Below are positions 15,546 to 25,143 of a DNA stretch of 64,000 bases, one piece after another. Both the position numbers and the translations under genes were made by a program. Each line of letters starts with the position of its first letter. The stretch's first letter is position 1. Under the pieces are notes generated by a model. That model was not told the DNA's origin. It saw only the letters and a list, made by a program, of their open reading frames with translations, and made no database searches. This stretch comes from JACVRW01 sp963739095. GTDB lineage: Bacteria > Actinomycetota > Thermoleophilia > Solirubrobacterales > Thermoleophilaceae. The stretch lies in the NCBI GenBank assembly GCA_963739095.1, contig CAVTZF010000020.1, positions 62,001-126,000 on the forward strand. Reading direction: 5' to 3'.

Positions 15546-17990
15546 GTGCGGCGATTCCTCCTCATCCTCGCTGCGCTGGTAGCGCTGTTGGCGGCGCCGG
15601 GAGGCGCCGCGGCACAGGAGCAGCCGCCCTGGCAGGCCGCTCAGCGGATGCAGGAGGCGCTGTTCACTGCGCAGACCGACCTGCTCCTCGATGAGGCGGC
15701 GTCGGGCGGTCGCGCGGCGGCTCGCGCCCGCGCGCTCTACCGCGGCGAGCTGGCGAGCGCGCTGCGAACCGAGGCGCCGGCCGCCGACCGTGACGTGCGC
15801 GCGGCGCTGAGGGCCGCCGAGCGTGCGTTCGCCCAGGAGGACCAGAGCGCGCTCGCCGCGGCGCGCGGGCGCCTCCACACGGCGCTGCTGCGCGGAAGCT
15901 ACGCGGTGACGATCGCGGCGGTGCGCGCTCGCGACGCAGCTCGCGCCCGCGACTGGCTGCTCCTCCGTGAGTTCCGCGAGGCCACCCGCTTCACGCGCCC
16001 GGGGGTAGACGCCACAATCGCGGTCCGGAACCTCGCGAGCGGCGAGAGCGGCCCGCGCAAGGCGTTGCTCGACGTGAAGAAGGACCTGCTCGACGCCTAT
16101 CAGGCGAGCCTCTCGGCCGAGCTCGAGCAAGCGCTGCAGGCGCAGGAGCGCGGCTTCGACGCGCGGCTCGCCGAGACGTCCGCCAAGGTCGCCGGCCTCT
16201 GGCTCATCCTCGCGCCCGAGTACGAGAGCGCGCGCGGAGCGGCCGCGCGCGAGCAGGCGGACGCGACCTTCGAGGAGCTCGCCCGCACGGGCCTGCGCGA
16301 CCCGGCGGCGTTCCCGGCGGCCGCGGACGCCGCGACCGCCGAGCTCGAGGGCTTCGTCGCCGCGCCCTTCACACCGGAGGAGCAGGCGCGCCGCGCCGCC
16401 CAGCTCGTCCGCTTCCTCGACCTGATCCCGATCGAGTACCGCGACGGTGTCGATGACGGTCGCGTGACCATCCCGTTCGAGATCCAGGAGGGGATCGCAT
16501 TCCGGGACGGCGCCGCCTCCGCGTTCGCCGACCTCGAGGGCGAGCTGACCGAGCGCGATCCGCGCGCCACGGCCGAGGTCGAGGCGACGCTGGAGCAGCT
16601 CGAGCGCTACGTCGAGGACGCGGCAAGCGGCAAGAAGGTCGTGTCCGAGGACGACGTCGAGGAGGCGCACGAGCACGCGTCCGGCCTACTCGACGAGCTC
16701 TTCCCCGAGGAGTGGAAGGAGGAGGACACCCAGTCCGACTTCGACCTGATCGCGCTCACGCTCGACCGCCTCGAGGCAGCGGTCGCGGCCGGTGAGTACC
16801 GCCAGGCCGAGCAGGCGCGACTCGAGGCCTACGCCTTCTTCGAGTTCGGGCCCGAGCTCAGCCTGCGCTCGCTCGCGCCCGGCATCGTCGCGCACGTCGA
16901 GGCGCTCGTCTGGTTCGGGATCGACGGCCACGAAGGGCTCGCGAAGCTGATCGCGAACCACGCCCCCGCGCGCGACGTGCGCGAGACGCGGCTCGCACTC
17001 GACGAGGCGCTCGAGGACGGCGCCGGCCAGCTCGGCGAAGGCGCCAGCACGGCGACCATCGTCACGAATGCGGCCGTGATCGTCTTCCGCGAGGGCCTCG
17101 AGGCGGTGCTGATCCTCGCGGCTGTGATGGCGAGCCTGCTGGGGGCCAACCGTGCCCAGCGCAAGCCGATGCTGATCGGCGCCGGCCTCGCACTGGTGGC
17201 GAGCGGCATCACGTTCGTGCTCGCGCAGACGGTGCTGACCTCGCTCGCGCGCTACGGAGAGAAGCTCGAGGCGATCGTCGGGCTGGTCGCGATCGGGGTG
17301 CTCTTACTCGTGCTCAACTGGTTCTTCCACCGCGTCTACTGGACCGAGCACATCTCGCGCTTCCACAAGCGCCGCAAGCGCCTGATGAACGTGACCGCCG
17401 GCGGCCTGATGTCGGCCCAGGTGTTCGGGTTCGTGCTGCTCGGCTTCTCGACCGTCTATCGGGAGGGGTTCGAGACCGTGCTCTTCCTGCAGGCGCTCGA
17501 GCTCAGCTCCGGCATCACGGTCGTCCTCGAGGGAGTGCTGCTCGGGTCGATCGGCGTCGCGGCCGTGGCTGTCGCGACCTTCGTGCTCGAGCGCAAGCTG
17601 CCCTATAAGAAGATGCTGATCGTGACCGGCGTGCTGCTCACGGTGGTGCTCGTCATCATGGTCGGCAAGACCGCGCGCACCATGCAGGGTGTCGGCTGGC
17701 TGCCGATCACGCCGGTTGACATCGACGTCCCCTATTGGATGGGGCTCTGGCTCGGGGTCTTCCCGACCGTCGAGACGATTGTCGCTCAGATCGCGGCATT
17801 CGCCTTCGTCATCGGCAGCTATCTGGCGGCCGAGAAGATCCGCACGCGGGGCCGGCGTGGTCCTGCAGCCCCGGCGCCGGCCGTGGCGACGTCCTCCAAC
17901 GGGTCGAACGGCGCCAACGGCGCGGCGCCCGCCGTGGAGCCGCAGGCCGAGCGCGAGCCGGTTGGCGGCGTCGGCAAGCGCGACGCCTGA
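15546..17990 (+). CDS. FTR1-family iron permease with large N-terminal extracytoplasmic domain
   Basis: An 814-residue protein. A signal peptide (to about residue 23) leads a helical extracytoplasmic region of some 480 residues rich in Ala, Arg and Glu. The C-terminal part is a seven-helix FTR1/EfeU permease with the two iron-binding REGxE motifs: REGLEAVL near 515 and REGFETVL near 639. This double motif is the defining feature of the oxidase-dependent Fe permease superfamily. The last 50 residues are a Pro/Ala/Gly-rich cytoplasmic tail. The GTG start lies 10 bases after the lipoprotein stop, so the two genes form an operon under the iron box. Confidence 0.88.
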   Translation: MRRFLLILAALVALLAAPGGAAAQEQPPWQAAQRMQEALFTAQTDLLLDEAASGGRAAARARALYRGELASALRTEAPAADRDVRAALRAAERAFAQEDQSALAAARGRLHTALLRGSYAVTIAAVRARDAARARDWLLLREFREATRFTRPGVDATIAVRNLASGESGPRKALLDVKKDLLDAYQASLSAELEQALQAQERGFDARLAETSAKVAGLWLILAPEYESARGAAAREQADATFEELARTGLRDPAAFPAAADAATAELEGFVAAPFTPEEQARRAAQLVRFLDLIPIEYRDGVDDGRVTIPFEIQEGIAFRDGAASAFADLEGELTERDPRATAEVEATLEQLERYVEDAASGKKVVSEDDVEEAHEHASGLLDELFPEEWKEEDTQSDFDLIALTLDRLEAAVAAGEYRQAEQARLEAYAFFEFGPELSLRSLAPGIVAHVEALVWFGIDGHEGLAKLIANHAPARDVRETRLALDEALEDGAGQLGEGASTATIVTNAAVIVFREGLEAVLILAAVMASLLGANRAQRKPMLIGAGLALVASGITFVLAQTVLTSLARYGEKLEAIVGLVAIGVLLLVLNWFFHRVYWTEHISRFHKRRKRLMNVTAGGLMSAQVFGFVLLGFSTVYREGFETVLFLQALELSSGITVVLEGVLLGSIGVAAVAVATFVLERKLPYKKMLIVTGVLLTVVLVIMVGKTARTMQGVGWLPITPVDIDVPYWMGLWLGVFPTVETIVAQIAAFAFVIGSYLAAEKIRTRGRRGPAAPAPAVATSSNGSNGANGAAPAVEPQAEREPVGGVGKRDA

Positions 17991-18158
17991 CGGCTCGCGT
18001 TGAGCAATAGCCGGTGCCGTCTCCGCTGGCCGGGTTGGGCTGGGGAAGGGTGCGTGGACCGGCTGTCGACCCGATCTTCTCGCGAATGATCTTCGGTCGA
18101 TGGCCGATTTGGCCGAACTCCCGTCGGCGCTGCATCCTCGGCGCGAGCTGATTTCTTG

Positions 18159-18207
18159 GCACCGTCCTGCATCGGGTACCTCCTGGGTGCCTAAGTCAGG
18201 ACGGTGC
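18159..18207. repeat. Inverted repeat in the gap after the FTR1 gene
   Basis: GCACCGTCCTG (18159-18169) and CAGGACGGTGC (18197-18207) are perfect 11-base complements with a 27-base loop. It lies in the roughly 285-base gap between the FTR1 gene and the convergent protease, and may be a terminator or a small element end. Apart from this I see nothing coding in 17991-18275. Confidence 0.4.
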
Positions 18208-18275
18208 GCGAGGTCCGGCCGTGGCTGGCCGAACAATGTTCGACAGGCGCTCCGCGCCTGCCGTCCACGGGACCC

Positions 18276-18901
18276 CTAGCGCGCGAGCGCGTCGAGCCGC
18301 TCCGCCGCGACCGCGTAGGCCGTGTTAGAGGGCCCGCTCGACTGCGCGAACAGCACGCCGAGGAGGCGTCCGTCGGCGCCCACGAGCGGGGCCCCTGAGT
18401 CGCCCTGGCGCACGCGCGCCTCCAGCTCCAGCGCGGGGCGGAGGACCGGCGCGGCGCCGGGCCGCGGCCGGATGCGCGCGTCGATCCGGCGGCGTATCGT
18501 CGACCGGCAGCGCCGCCGGGCGTCCGTCGCCGGCGCACGAGCAGGCGCGGCGAGCCCGAGCCGGGCAGGGGGGACGGGCGGGGGGTCCCGGCGTCGAGCT
18601 CGAGGAGGGCGAGGTCGCCGCGGCGGTCGACGGCGACGACGCGAGCACGCCGCGCAGGCCCGTCGCCCGAGCGGACGAGCACACGCGCGCTGCGCGCCGG
18701 AAGCAGATGGGCGACCGTCACGATGCGGCCATCGCCGTGCTCGAAGCCCGTGGCCACGTCGGCCGAGCCCACCGGCGGCACGACCAGCACGTCCACGACC
18801 GCCGGCCCCGACGGCGGCGGCCCCGCGGACGGCGCCGCCAGCAGCACCAGCGCGCCGCAGGCAACGGCAGCGGCGGCCGCGACCGGGAGCGCGGCCCTCA
18901 C
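18276..18901 (-). pseudogene. Trypsin-like serine protease disrupted by two frameshifts
   Basis: The frame starting at GTG 18901 gives a signal-like N-terminus, then VATGFEHGDGRIVTVAHLL (catalytic His) and RRGDLALLEL (catalytic Asp). The rest lies in other frames: after LLVRR the sequence moves to a frame reading DGRPAALPV (shift near 18530), then to a third frame reading IRRRIDARIR and on to RQGDSGAPLVG with the catalytic Ser (shift near 18502), ending at 18276. Two one-base insertions 28 bases apart explain this. Repaired, it would be a complete S1-type protease. Either it is a recent pseudogene or the assembly has errors here. It overlaps the upstream lacI-type gene as GTGA. Confidence 0.75.
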
Positions 18902-19899
18902 GGCGCCGGGCCCGACGTCCTGCGCACGACGAGCTTCGGCTCCTCCAGCCGGGTCGCGCGTGACTCGCGCCCGTTCATCCGCTCGAGGAGCAGCGCGAGC
19001 GCGAGCGCGCCCATCTCCTCGCGCGGCTGGTTGACCGTCGTCAGCGACATGTGATGGAGCGCCGCCAGGAAGGTGTTGTCGTAGCCGACGATCGAGACGT
19101 CGCCCGGGACCCTGACGCCCTCGTCCTCGAGCCGGTCGAGCACGCCCGCGGCCACGAGGTCGTTGGCCGCGAACACCGCCGTTGGCAGCTCATCGCCGCT
19201 CAGCAGCCGTTCGGCGGCACGCACGCCGGCCTCCTCGGTGAACTCACCGGGCAGCACCTCGGCGTGCTCGCCCAGCCCGATCGCCTTCATGGCTTTGATG
19301 TACCCGGCGCGCCGCGGGGCGGCGCCCGCGCCGCGACCGCCGTCGATGTGCAGGATCCGCTTGTGGCCGAGCGAGGCGAGGTGCTCCACGGCGAGCCGCG
19401 CGCCAATCCCCTCGTCGGTCATCACCCAGTCGACTCCGCTGTTGCGTGGTGCGCGACCGATCACCACGACCGGCGCGGAGGCGGCCGCCACCGCCAGCTC
19501 CGCCGCCGCCATGCGCGGGCTCACGAGGATCAGCCCGTCGGTGCGGTACTCGAGCAGCGCGTCGAGCATCGCCCGCTCGCGCTGGCGGCGCCGGCCGCCC
19601 GTGATGATCAGCAGGCGGTAGCCGATGCTGGAGGCGAACCCCTCGATGCCCTGGGCGATTTCGGCGAAGAAGGGGTTGTGCAGGTCGTTCAGCAGCACGC
19701 CGACGGTTCTCGTCTGCCGGCTCGCGAGTCCGCGGGCCATCGCGTTCGGCCGGTAGCCGAGCCTGGCCGCCGCGTCGAGCACGCGGGTCCGGCGCTCCGG
19801 GCTGACCTTCGGGCTCTCGCGGATGACGAGCGATACGAGCGCGCGTGAGACGCCGGCCTCGCGGGCCACGTCCTCCATCGTCACGTGAGAGCGAGTCAC
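18898..19899 (-). CDS. LacI-family transcriptional repressor
   Basis: A 333-residue regulator. The N-terminal HTH VTMEDVAREAGVSRALVSLV with the hinge helix MARGLASRQT is classic LacI. The ligand-binding domain follows from VGVLLNDLHNPFF and resembles periplasmic sugar-binding proteins. It is divergent from the inositol operon, and the palindrome TTAGAGCGCTCTAA lies between them, so it very likely represses that operon until inositol or a metabolite binds. Its own start is only about 50 bases from that operator, so autoregulation is likely. Confidence 0.92.
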   Translation of the reverse strand: MTRSHVTMEDVAREAGVSRALVSLVIRESPKVSPERRTRVLDAAARLGYRPNAMARGLASRQTRTVGVLLNDLHNPFFAEIAQGIEGFASSIGYRLLIITGGRRRQRERAMLDALLEYRTDGLILVSPRMAAAELAVAAASAPVVVIGRAPRNSGVDWVMTDEGIGARLAVEHLASLGHKRILHIDGGRGAGAAPRRAGYIKAMKAIGLGEHAEVLPGEFTEEAGVRAAERLLSGDELPTAVFAANDLVAAGVLDRLEDEGVRVPGDVSIVGYDNTFLAALHHMSLTTVNQPREEMGALALALLLERMNGRESRATRLEEPKLVVRRTSGPAP

Positions 19900-19903
19900 G
19901 CCC

Positions 19904-19932
19904 TTGACATCTCCATTCCCCGGATGGATACT
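19904..19932 (+). promoter_or_regulatory. Promoter of the inositol operon
   Basis: Consensus TTGACA (19904-19909), a 17-base spacer, and GATACT (19927-19932), reading toward iolE. Transcription should begin near 19939, directly before the LacI-type operator. Confidence 0.65.
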
Positions 19933-19946
19933 GCCGCCCCAGGAGA

Positions 19947-19960
19947 TTAGAGCGCTCTAA
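19947..19960. promoter_or_regulatory. LacI-family operator
   Basis: TTAGAGCGCTCTAA is a perfect 14-base palindrome with the central CG step typical of LacI-family sites. It starts about eight bases downstream of the predicted start of transcription, where a bound repressor would block elongation or promoter clearance. An odd palindrome TGCAAATTGCA (19962-19972) adjoins it. Confidence 0.75.
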
Positions 19961-20022
19961 CTGCAAATTGCAAGTCCAGCGCTCAAATCGACGGGTAAGG
20001 AGAGGTCCAATGCCAGGCACAG

Positions 20023-20050
20023 CGATAGCGCGCTCTCACTCGCGCTATCG
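20023..20050. promoter_or_regulatory. Leader inverted repeat before iolE
   Basis: CGATAGCGCG (20023-20032) and CGCGCTATCG (20041-20050) are exact complements around CTCTCACT, ending nine bases before the iolE start. It could be a second repressor site or a hairpin that limits translation of iolE. Confidence 0.45.
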
Positions 20051-20059
20051 GATTCACGC

Positions 20060-20983
20060 ATGAGCGCCGGCTCGGCGGCAGTGCCGGTCCCGCCCCGGGT
20101 GGCGGCGGCACCGATCTCGTGGGGCGTCTGCGAGGTGCCCGGCTGGGGCCTGATGCTGCCGCCCGAGCGGGTGCTGAGCGAGATGGCTGCGCTCGGCTTC
20201 CGGGCGACCGAGCTCGGTCCCATCGACTGGCTGCCGCTCGACCCGGCCCCCCTGCGCGGCGAGCTCGAGCGCCACGGCCTCGAGCTGGTCGGCGGCTTCG
20301 TGCCGCTCGTGCTCCAGGAGCCCGACGCCCGCGCCGCCCGCGAGCGGGCGCAGCGGATCGGGGGAGTGCTCGCGGCCGCGGGCGCGGAAGTGTTCGTGGC
20401 GGCGGTCGTCATGGACGACGACTGGTCCGAGCCGCAGCCGCTCGACGACGCGGCCTGGGGCAGGGTGGCGAAGCATCTCGACGAGGTGTCCGAGCTCGTC
20501 GCGGGCCTCGGCCTCGAGCTCGTGCTGCACCCGCACGCCGGCACGCTCGTCGAGCGCGAGCCTGAGATCGAGCGGGTGCTGGCGTCCTCACATGCGGCGC
20601 TCTGCCTCGACACCGGCCACCTCACGATTGCCGGCGCGGACCCGTCCGAGTTCGTGCGCCGCCACGGCGGGCGGATCGCGCACGTCCACCTCAAGGACGT
20701 CGACGCGGCGGTGGCCGCGCGCTATCGCGCCGGCGAGCTGTCGCTGGTCGCGGCGACCCAGGCCGGTCTGTTCCGGCCGCTCGGCCAGGGCGACGCGAAC
20801 ATCGCCGAGGTCATCGAGCTTCTCGATGCAACGGGCTACGAGCGCTGGCTCGTGCTCGAACAGGACACGGCCATCACCGGGGAGGAGCCGCCGGTGGGCC
20901 GTGGTCCGGTGCTCGACGTGCAGGCGAGCGTCGCGTACCTGAATGAGCTGGCTCCGCGAGAGGAGGAGGTTCCGCAGACATGA
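20060..20983 (+). CDS. iolE: Inosose dehydratase-like sugar isomerase (IolE-type TIM barrel)
   Basis: A 307-residue AP-endonuclease-2/xylose-isomerase-like TIM barrel. The opening APISWGVCEVPGWG, the LHPHAGT metal-ligand strand, CLDTGHL and HVHLKDV match IolE, which dehydrates 2-keto-myo-inositol to the trihydroxycyclohexane-dione. It is the first gene of a long operon that otherwise contains iolG, iolC, iolD, iolB and mmsA, which strengthens the call. The stop overlaps the next start as ATGA. General sugar-phosphate isomerase is the fallback annotation. Confidence 0.8.
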   Translation: MSAGSAAVPVPPRVAAAPISWGVCEVPGWGLMLPPERVLSEMAALGFRATELGPIDWLPLDPAPLRGELERHGLELVGGFVPLVLQEPDARAARERAQRIGGVLAAAGAEVFVAAVVMDDDWSEPQPLDDAAWGRVAKHLDEVSELVAGLGLELVLHPHAGTLVEREPEIERVLASSHAALCLDTGHLTIAGADPSEFVRRHGGRIAHVHLKDVDAAVAARYRAGELSLVAATQAGLFRPLGQGDANIAEVIELLDATGYERWLVLEQDTAITGEEPPVGRGPVLDVQASVAYLNELAPREEEVPQT

Positions 20984-21978
20984 AGCGACTGTTCCCAGCG
21001 GTGCTTGTGCTGGTGCTGGCCGTGCTGGCCATGGCGTTCGTGACCGCATGCGGCGACGACGATGACGACGGTGGCTCGGGCACAGAATCCGAGGACGTCA
21101 GCCTGACCCAGGGCGGTGATCTCAAGATCGCGGTCATCACGCACGGGGCCGGGGACTCGTTCTGGGCGGTCGCCAAGCGCGGGGCCGAGCAGGCCGGCAA
21201 GGACCTGGGCGTCCAGGTTCAGTACAGCGAGTCCGCCAACGACCCGCAGAAGCAGGCTCAGCTGATCGACGCGGCGGTCACCGACAAGGTCAACGGCATC
21301 GCGGTCTCGGCCCCGAACCCGGACGCCCTCCGGGAGCCGCTGAAGAAGGCGGCCGACGCGGGCATTCCGATCATCACGCTCAACTCCGGCCAGAGTGATT
21401 CGGCCGATCTCGGCGCGATCACGCACGTCGGTCAGGACGAGACGATCGCCGGCGAGGCGGCCGGCAGCCGGCTCGCCGAGGGTGGGGCTAAGAAACTGCT
21501 CTGCGTCATTCACGAGCAGGGCAACATCGGTCTCAACCAGCGCTGCGACGGCGCCAAGCAGGGCTTCGGCGGCGAGGTCGAGAACCTGCAGGTCAAGGGC
21601 GTCGAGGACATCTCGACGACGCTCACCGAGATCCAGTCGAAGCTCGAGTCGGACGACTCGATCGACGCCGTTCTGACGCTCAACCCGGACATCGCAGTGG
21701 CGGGACGTGACGCCGTCCAGGGCTCGGGCTCGGAGGCCAAGCTCGCCACGTTCGACCTGAGCGGTGACGTGGTCAACGCGATCGAGAACGGCGAGATCGA
21801 GTTCGCGGTGGACCAGCAGCAGTACCTCCAGGGATACCTCCCGGTGGTGTTCCTGAAGCTGTTCAACGACAACGCCAACACGGTCGGCGGTGGCCAGCCG
21901 GTCCTCACCGGCCCGGGCTTCGTCGACAAGGGCAACGCCTCCACGGTCAAGCAGCTGGCCGAGGAGGGGACGCGCTGA
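20980..21978 (+). CDS. Sugar/inositol ABC transporter substrate-binding lipoprotein
   Basis: A 332-residue lipoprotein: hydrophobic leader, lipidation Cys24 in FVTAC, then an acidic linker. The remainder is a RbsB-type periplasmic-binding fold (IAVITHGAGDSFWAVAKRGAEQ, VNGIAVSAPNPDAL, VLTLNPDIAVAGRDAV). The context of inositol catabolic genes points to myo-inositol or a related polyol as ligand. It overlaps iolE by four bases and precedes the permease by 70 bases. Confidence 0.87.
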   Translation: MKRLFPAVLVLVLAVLAMAFVTACGDDDDDGGSGTESEDVSLTQGGDLKIAVITHGAGDSFWAVAKRGAEQAGKDLGVQVQYSESANDPQKQAQLIDAAVTDKVNGIAVSAPNPDALREPLKKAADAGIPIITLNSGQSDSADLGAITHVGQDETIAGEAAGSRLAEGGAKKLLCVIHEQGNIGLNQRCDGAKQGFGGEVENLQVKGVEDISTTLTEIQSKLESDDSIDAVLTLNPDIAVAGRDAVQGSGSEAKLATFDLSGDVVNAIENGEIEFAVDQQQYLQGYLPVVFLKLFNDNANTVGGGQPVLTGPGFVDKGNASTVKQLAEEGTR

Positions 21979-22048
21979 CGAATCGGGTCCTGTCGCGGCC
22001 GGCTCTCCGGGGCCGGCCGCGGCGGCACCCGTGGGAGGGAGCAAGAGG

Positions 22049-23115
22049 ATGAGCGATCAGGCCACCTTCGCCGAGCCACCCGGGGCGCCGCCCCCGACGT
22101 CTGTGGTCGACGACCGGTTGGCGAACGTCAGCTTCGTGACCAAGCTGCTGCGCCGTCCCGAGCTCGGTGCTGCTCTGGCGGCGCTCGTCGTCTTCCTCTT
22201 CTTCACCCTCACGACCGACGAGTTCGGGACGCTCGACGGCGCCGCCAACTGGACCGACGTGGCGTCGACGCTCGGCATCCCGGCGGTGGCGGTTGCGCTG
22301 CTCATGATCGGCGGCGAGTTCGACCTGTCGGCGGGCGTCATGACCGGCAGCGCCGGGCTCGTGATGGGCCTGCTCGCCACCGAGCTCGACATGAACATCT
22401 GGTTCGCGATCGTGCTCACGTTCGTCTTCGCCGCGACGATCGGCTTCATCAACGGCATGATGGTCGTGAAGACGAAGCTCCCCAGCTTCATCGTCACGCT
22501 CGCGACCTTCTTCATCCTGCAGGGCGCCAACCTCGGCGTGACCAAGGAGATCACCGGCAGCGTGCGTGTCGGCAGCCTCAACGAGGCCTCCGGCTACCAG
22601 TCGGCGTTCGACATCTTCGGCGGCTCGTTCTCCGAATACGACTTCCGCATCACGGTCGTCTGGTGGGTGGTGATCACGATCCTGGCGACCTGGGTGCTCG
22701 CCCGCACGCGCGTGGGCAACTGGATCTTCGGCGTCGGCGGCGACCCCGTCGCCGCGCGCAATGTCGGCGTGCCGGTGCCGCGCGTGAAGATCGGCCTCTT
22801 CATCACGACGTCGATGGCCGCGGCGCTCGTCGGGATCATGATCGCGCTGCGGCTCTCCTCGGTGCAGGCGAGCCAGGGTGTGGGCGAGGAGTTCACCTAC
22901 ATCATCGCGGCAGTGGTCGGCGGCTGCCTGCTCACGGGCGGCTACGGCTCGGCGGTCGGAGCCGCGATCGGCGCGCTGATCATCGGCATGGCGTTCATCG
23001 GCATCCAGTTCTCCGGCTGGGACACCGACTGGCGCTTCCTGTTCCTCGGCGTGATCCTGCTGATGGCGGTGCTCATCAACAACTTCGTCCGGCGCAGCGC
23101 GGAAGGAGCCCGAAG

Positions 23116-23119
<4 letters not shown>
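22049..23119 (+). CDS. Sugar/inositol ABC transporter permease
   Basis: A 356-residue RbsC/AraH-type permease with about ten hydrophobic segments. The region GGEFDLSAGVMTGSAGLV is the diagnostic loop of the BPD_transp_2 family, and ILQGANLGVTKEITGS and IIAAVVGGCLLTGGYGSAVG are also typical. The start ATG 22049 is preceded by GGGAGGGAGCAAGAGG; the frame is open upstream but that part is not protein-like. It should form the membrane channel with the ATPase encoded next. Confidence 0.9.
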
Positions 23120-23915
<796 letters not shown>

Positions 23916-23919
<4 letters not shown>

Positions 23920-25142
23920 CCGAGGCCCCGCTGGACCAGGGCTCGGTCGTCCTCGAGCGCCCCGGCACGCGCCGCCGGATCGGCGTGGGGCTGATCGGCT
24001 TCGGCTGGCTCGGCCGCGCCCATAGCCGCTCGCTGCGCCGCATCCCGTCGCTGTTCGGCGAGCGCGACTTCGACGTCGAGCTCGTGATCTGCGCGGACGA
24101 GCTGCGGGCGCGCGCCCAGGAGGCGGTCGACGACTTCGGCTACGCGCGCGCGAGCGGCGACTGGCGCGCGGTCGTCGAGGACCCGGCCGTCGACGCGGTC
24201 TTCATCGCCGCGCCGAACATGATGCACGTCGAGCTCGTCGAGGCCGTGGCCGCGGCCGGCAAGGACGTGTTCTGCGAGAAGCCGGTGGGCGGGACACCAG
24301 CGCAGACCGTCCGCGCCGAGCGCGCGGCGCGGCGCGCCGGCGTGATCAGCGGCGTCGGCCACAACTTCCGCTGGGCGCCGCTCGTGCAGCGCGCGGCCCG
24401 CCTGATCGCGGACGGCGAGCTCGGCCAGATCACGAACTACCGCGGCCGCTTCTTCTCGATGTACGGCAGCGACCCGCTCGGCCTGCTCTCATGGCGCTTC
24501 CTCGTCGACGAGGCCGGCTACGGGGTGACCAGCGACCTGATGAGCCACTCGGTCGACCTCGCTCACATGCTGATCGGTCCGATCACCCGCGTGGTGGGCA
24601 CGACGGCGACGTTCATCGGCGAGCGCCCGCTGCCGGTGCCGGGCCAGGGGACGCACTACGGGCGCGGCAGCGTCGACGACCCGCGCGGGGCGGTCACGAA
24701 CGAGGACTACGCGGGCATGTTGTGCGAGTTCGCGAACGGCGCGCGCGGGACCTTCGAGTCGAGCCGGACGATGGTCGGCCCCGAGAGCCAGAACGCCTTC
24801 GACGTCTACGGGACGCGCGGCGCGCTCGGCTGGAACTTCGAGCAGATGAACGAGCTCCAGGTCTACAAGGCGGGCGACGGGCTCGACAGCGGCTTCACGC
24901 GCGTGCTCGGCGGCGACCGCTTCCCCTACCACGGCAACTTCGTCCCCGGCAGCGCGAACGGCATCGGCTTCGAGGACCTCGTGACGATCGAGGACTACGA
25001 GTTCTGCCGCGCGCTCGCCGAGCGGCGCCCCTTCCGGCCCGGCTTCGACGACGCGCTCGCCTGGGTGTCCGTCCAGGCCGCCCTGCTCCGCTCCGTCGAG
25101 AGCGGGCGCTGGGAAGAGGTCGTCTCGCTGAGGGAGGACTGA
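23916..25142 (+). CDS. Gfo/Idh/MocA-family oxidoreductase (inositol dehydrogenase-like, first copy)
   Basis: A 408-residue NAD(P)-dependent oxidoreductase. The Rossmann motif GLIGFGWLGRAHS, FCEKPVGG (catalytic Lys) and DLMSHSVDLAHML (active-site His region) define the family. It is longer than typical IolG and may act on scyllo-inositol, another inositol isomer or an inositol-derived ketone. It starts with GTG overlapping the ATPase stop and is followed one base later by the second dehydrogenase. Two dehydrogenases in one iol operon usually extend the isomer range. Confidence 0.82.
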
Positions 25143-25143
25143 G

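Noticed and set aside
14391..16676. Long open frame (761 codons) on the minus strand opposite the iron-uptake genes
   Set aside because: Low-complexity Arg/Leu/Val/Glu composition, no domain pattern, and fully antisense to two convincing genes; a by-product of high third-position GC.
18041..18160. Possible small gene in the gap after the FTR1 gene
   Set aside because: Short frames in several registers, none with a Shine-Dalgarno, signal peptide or recognisable motif.
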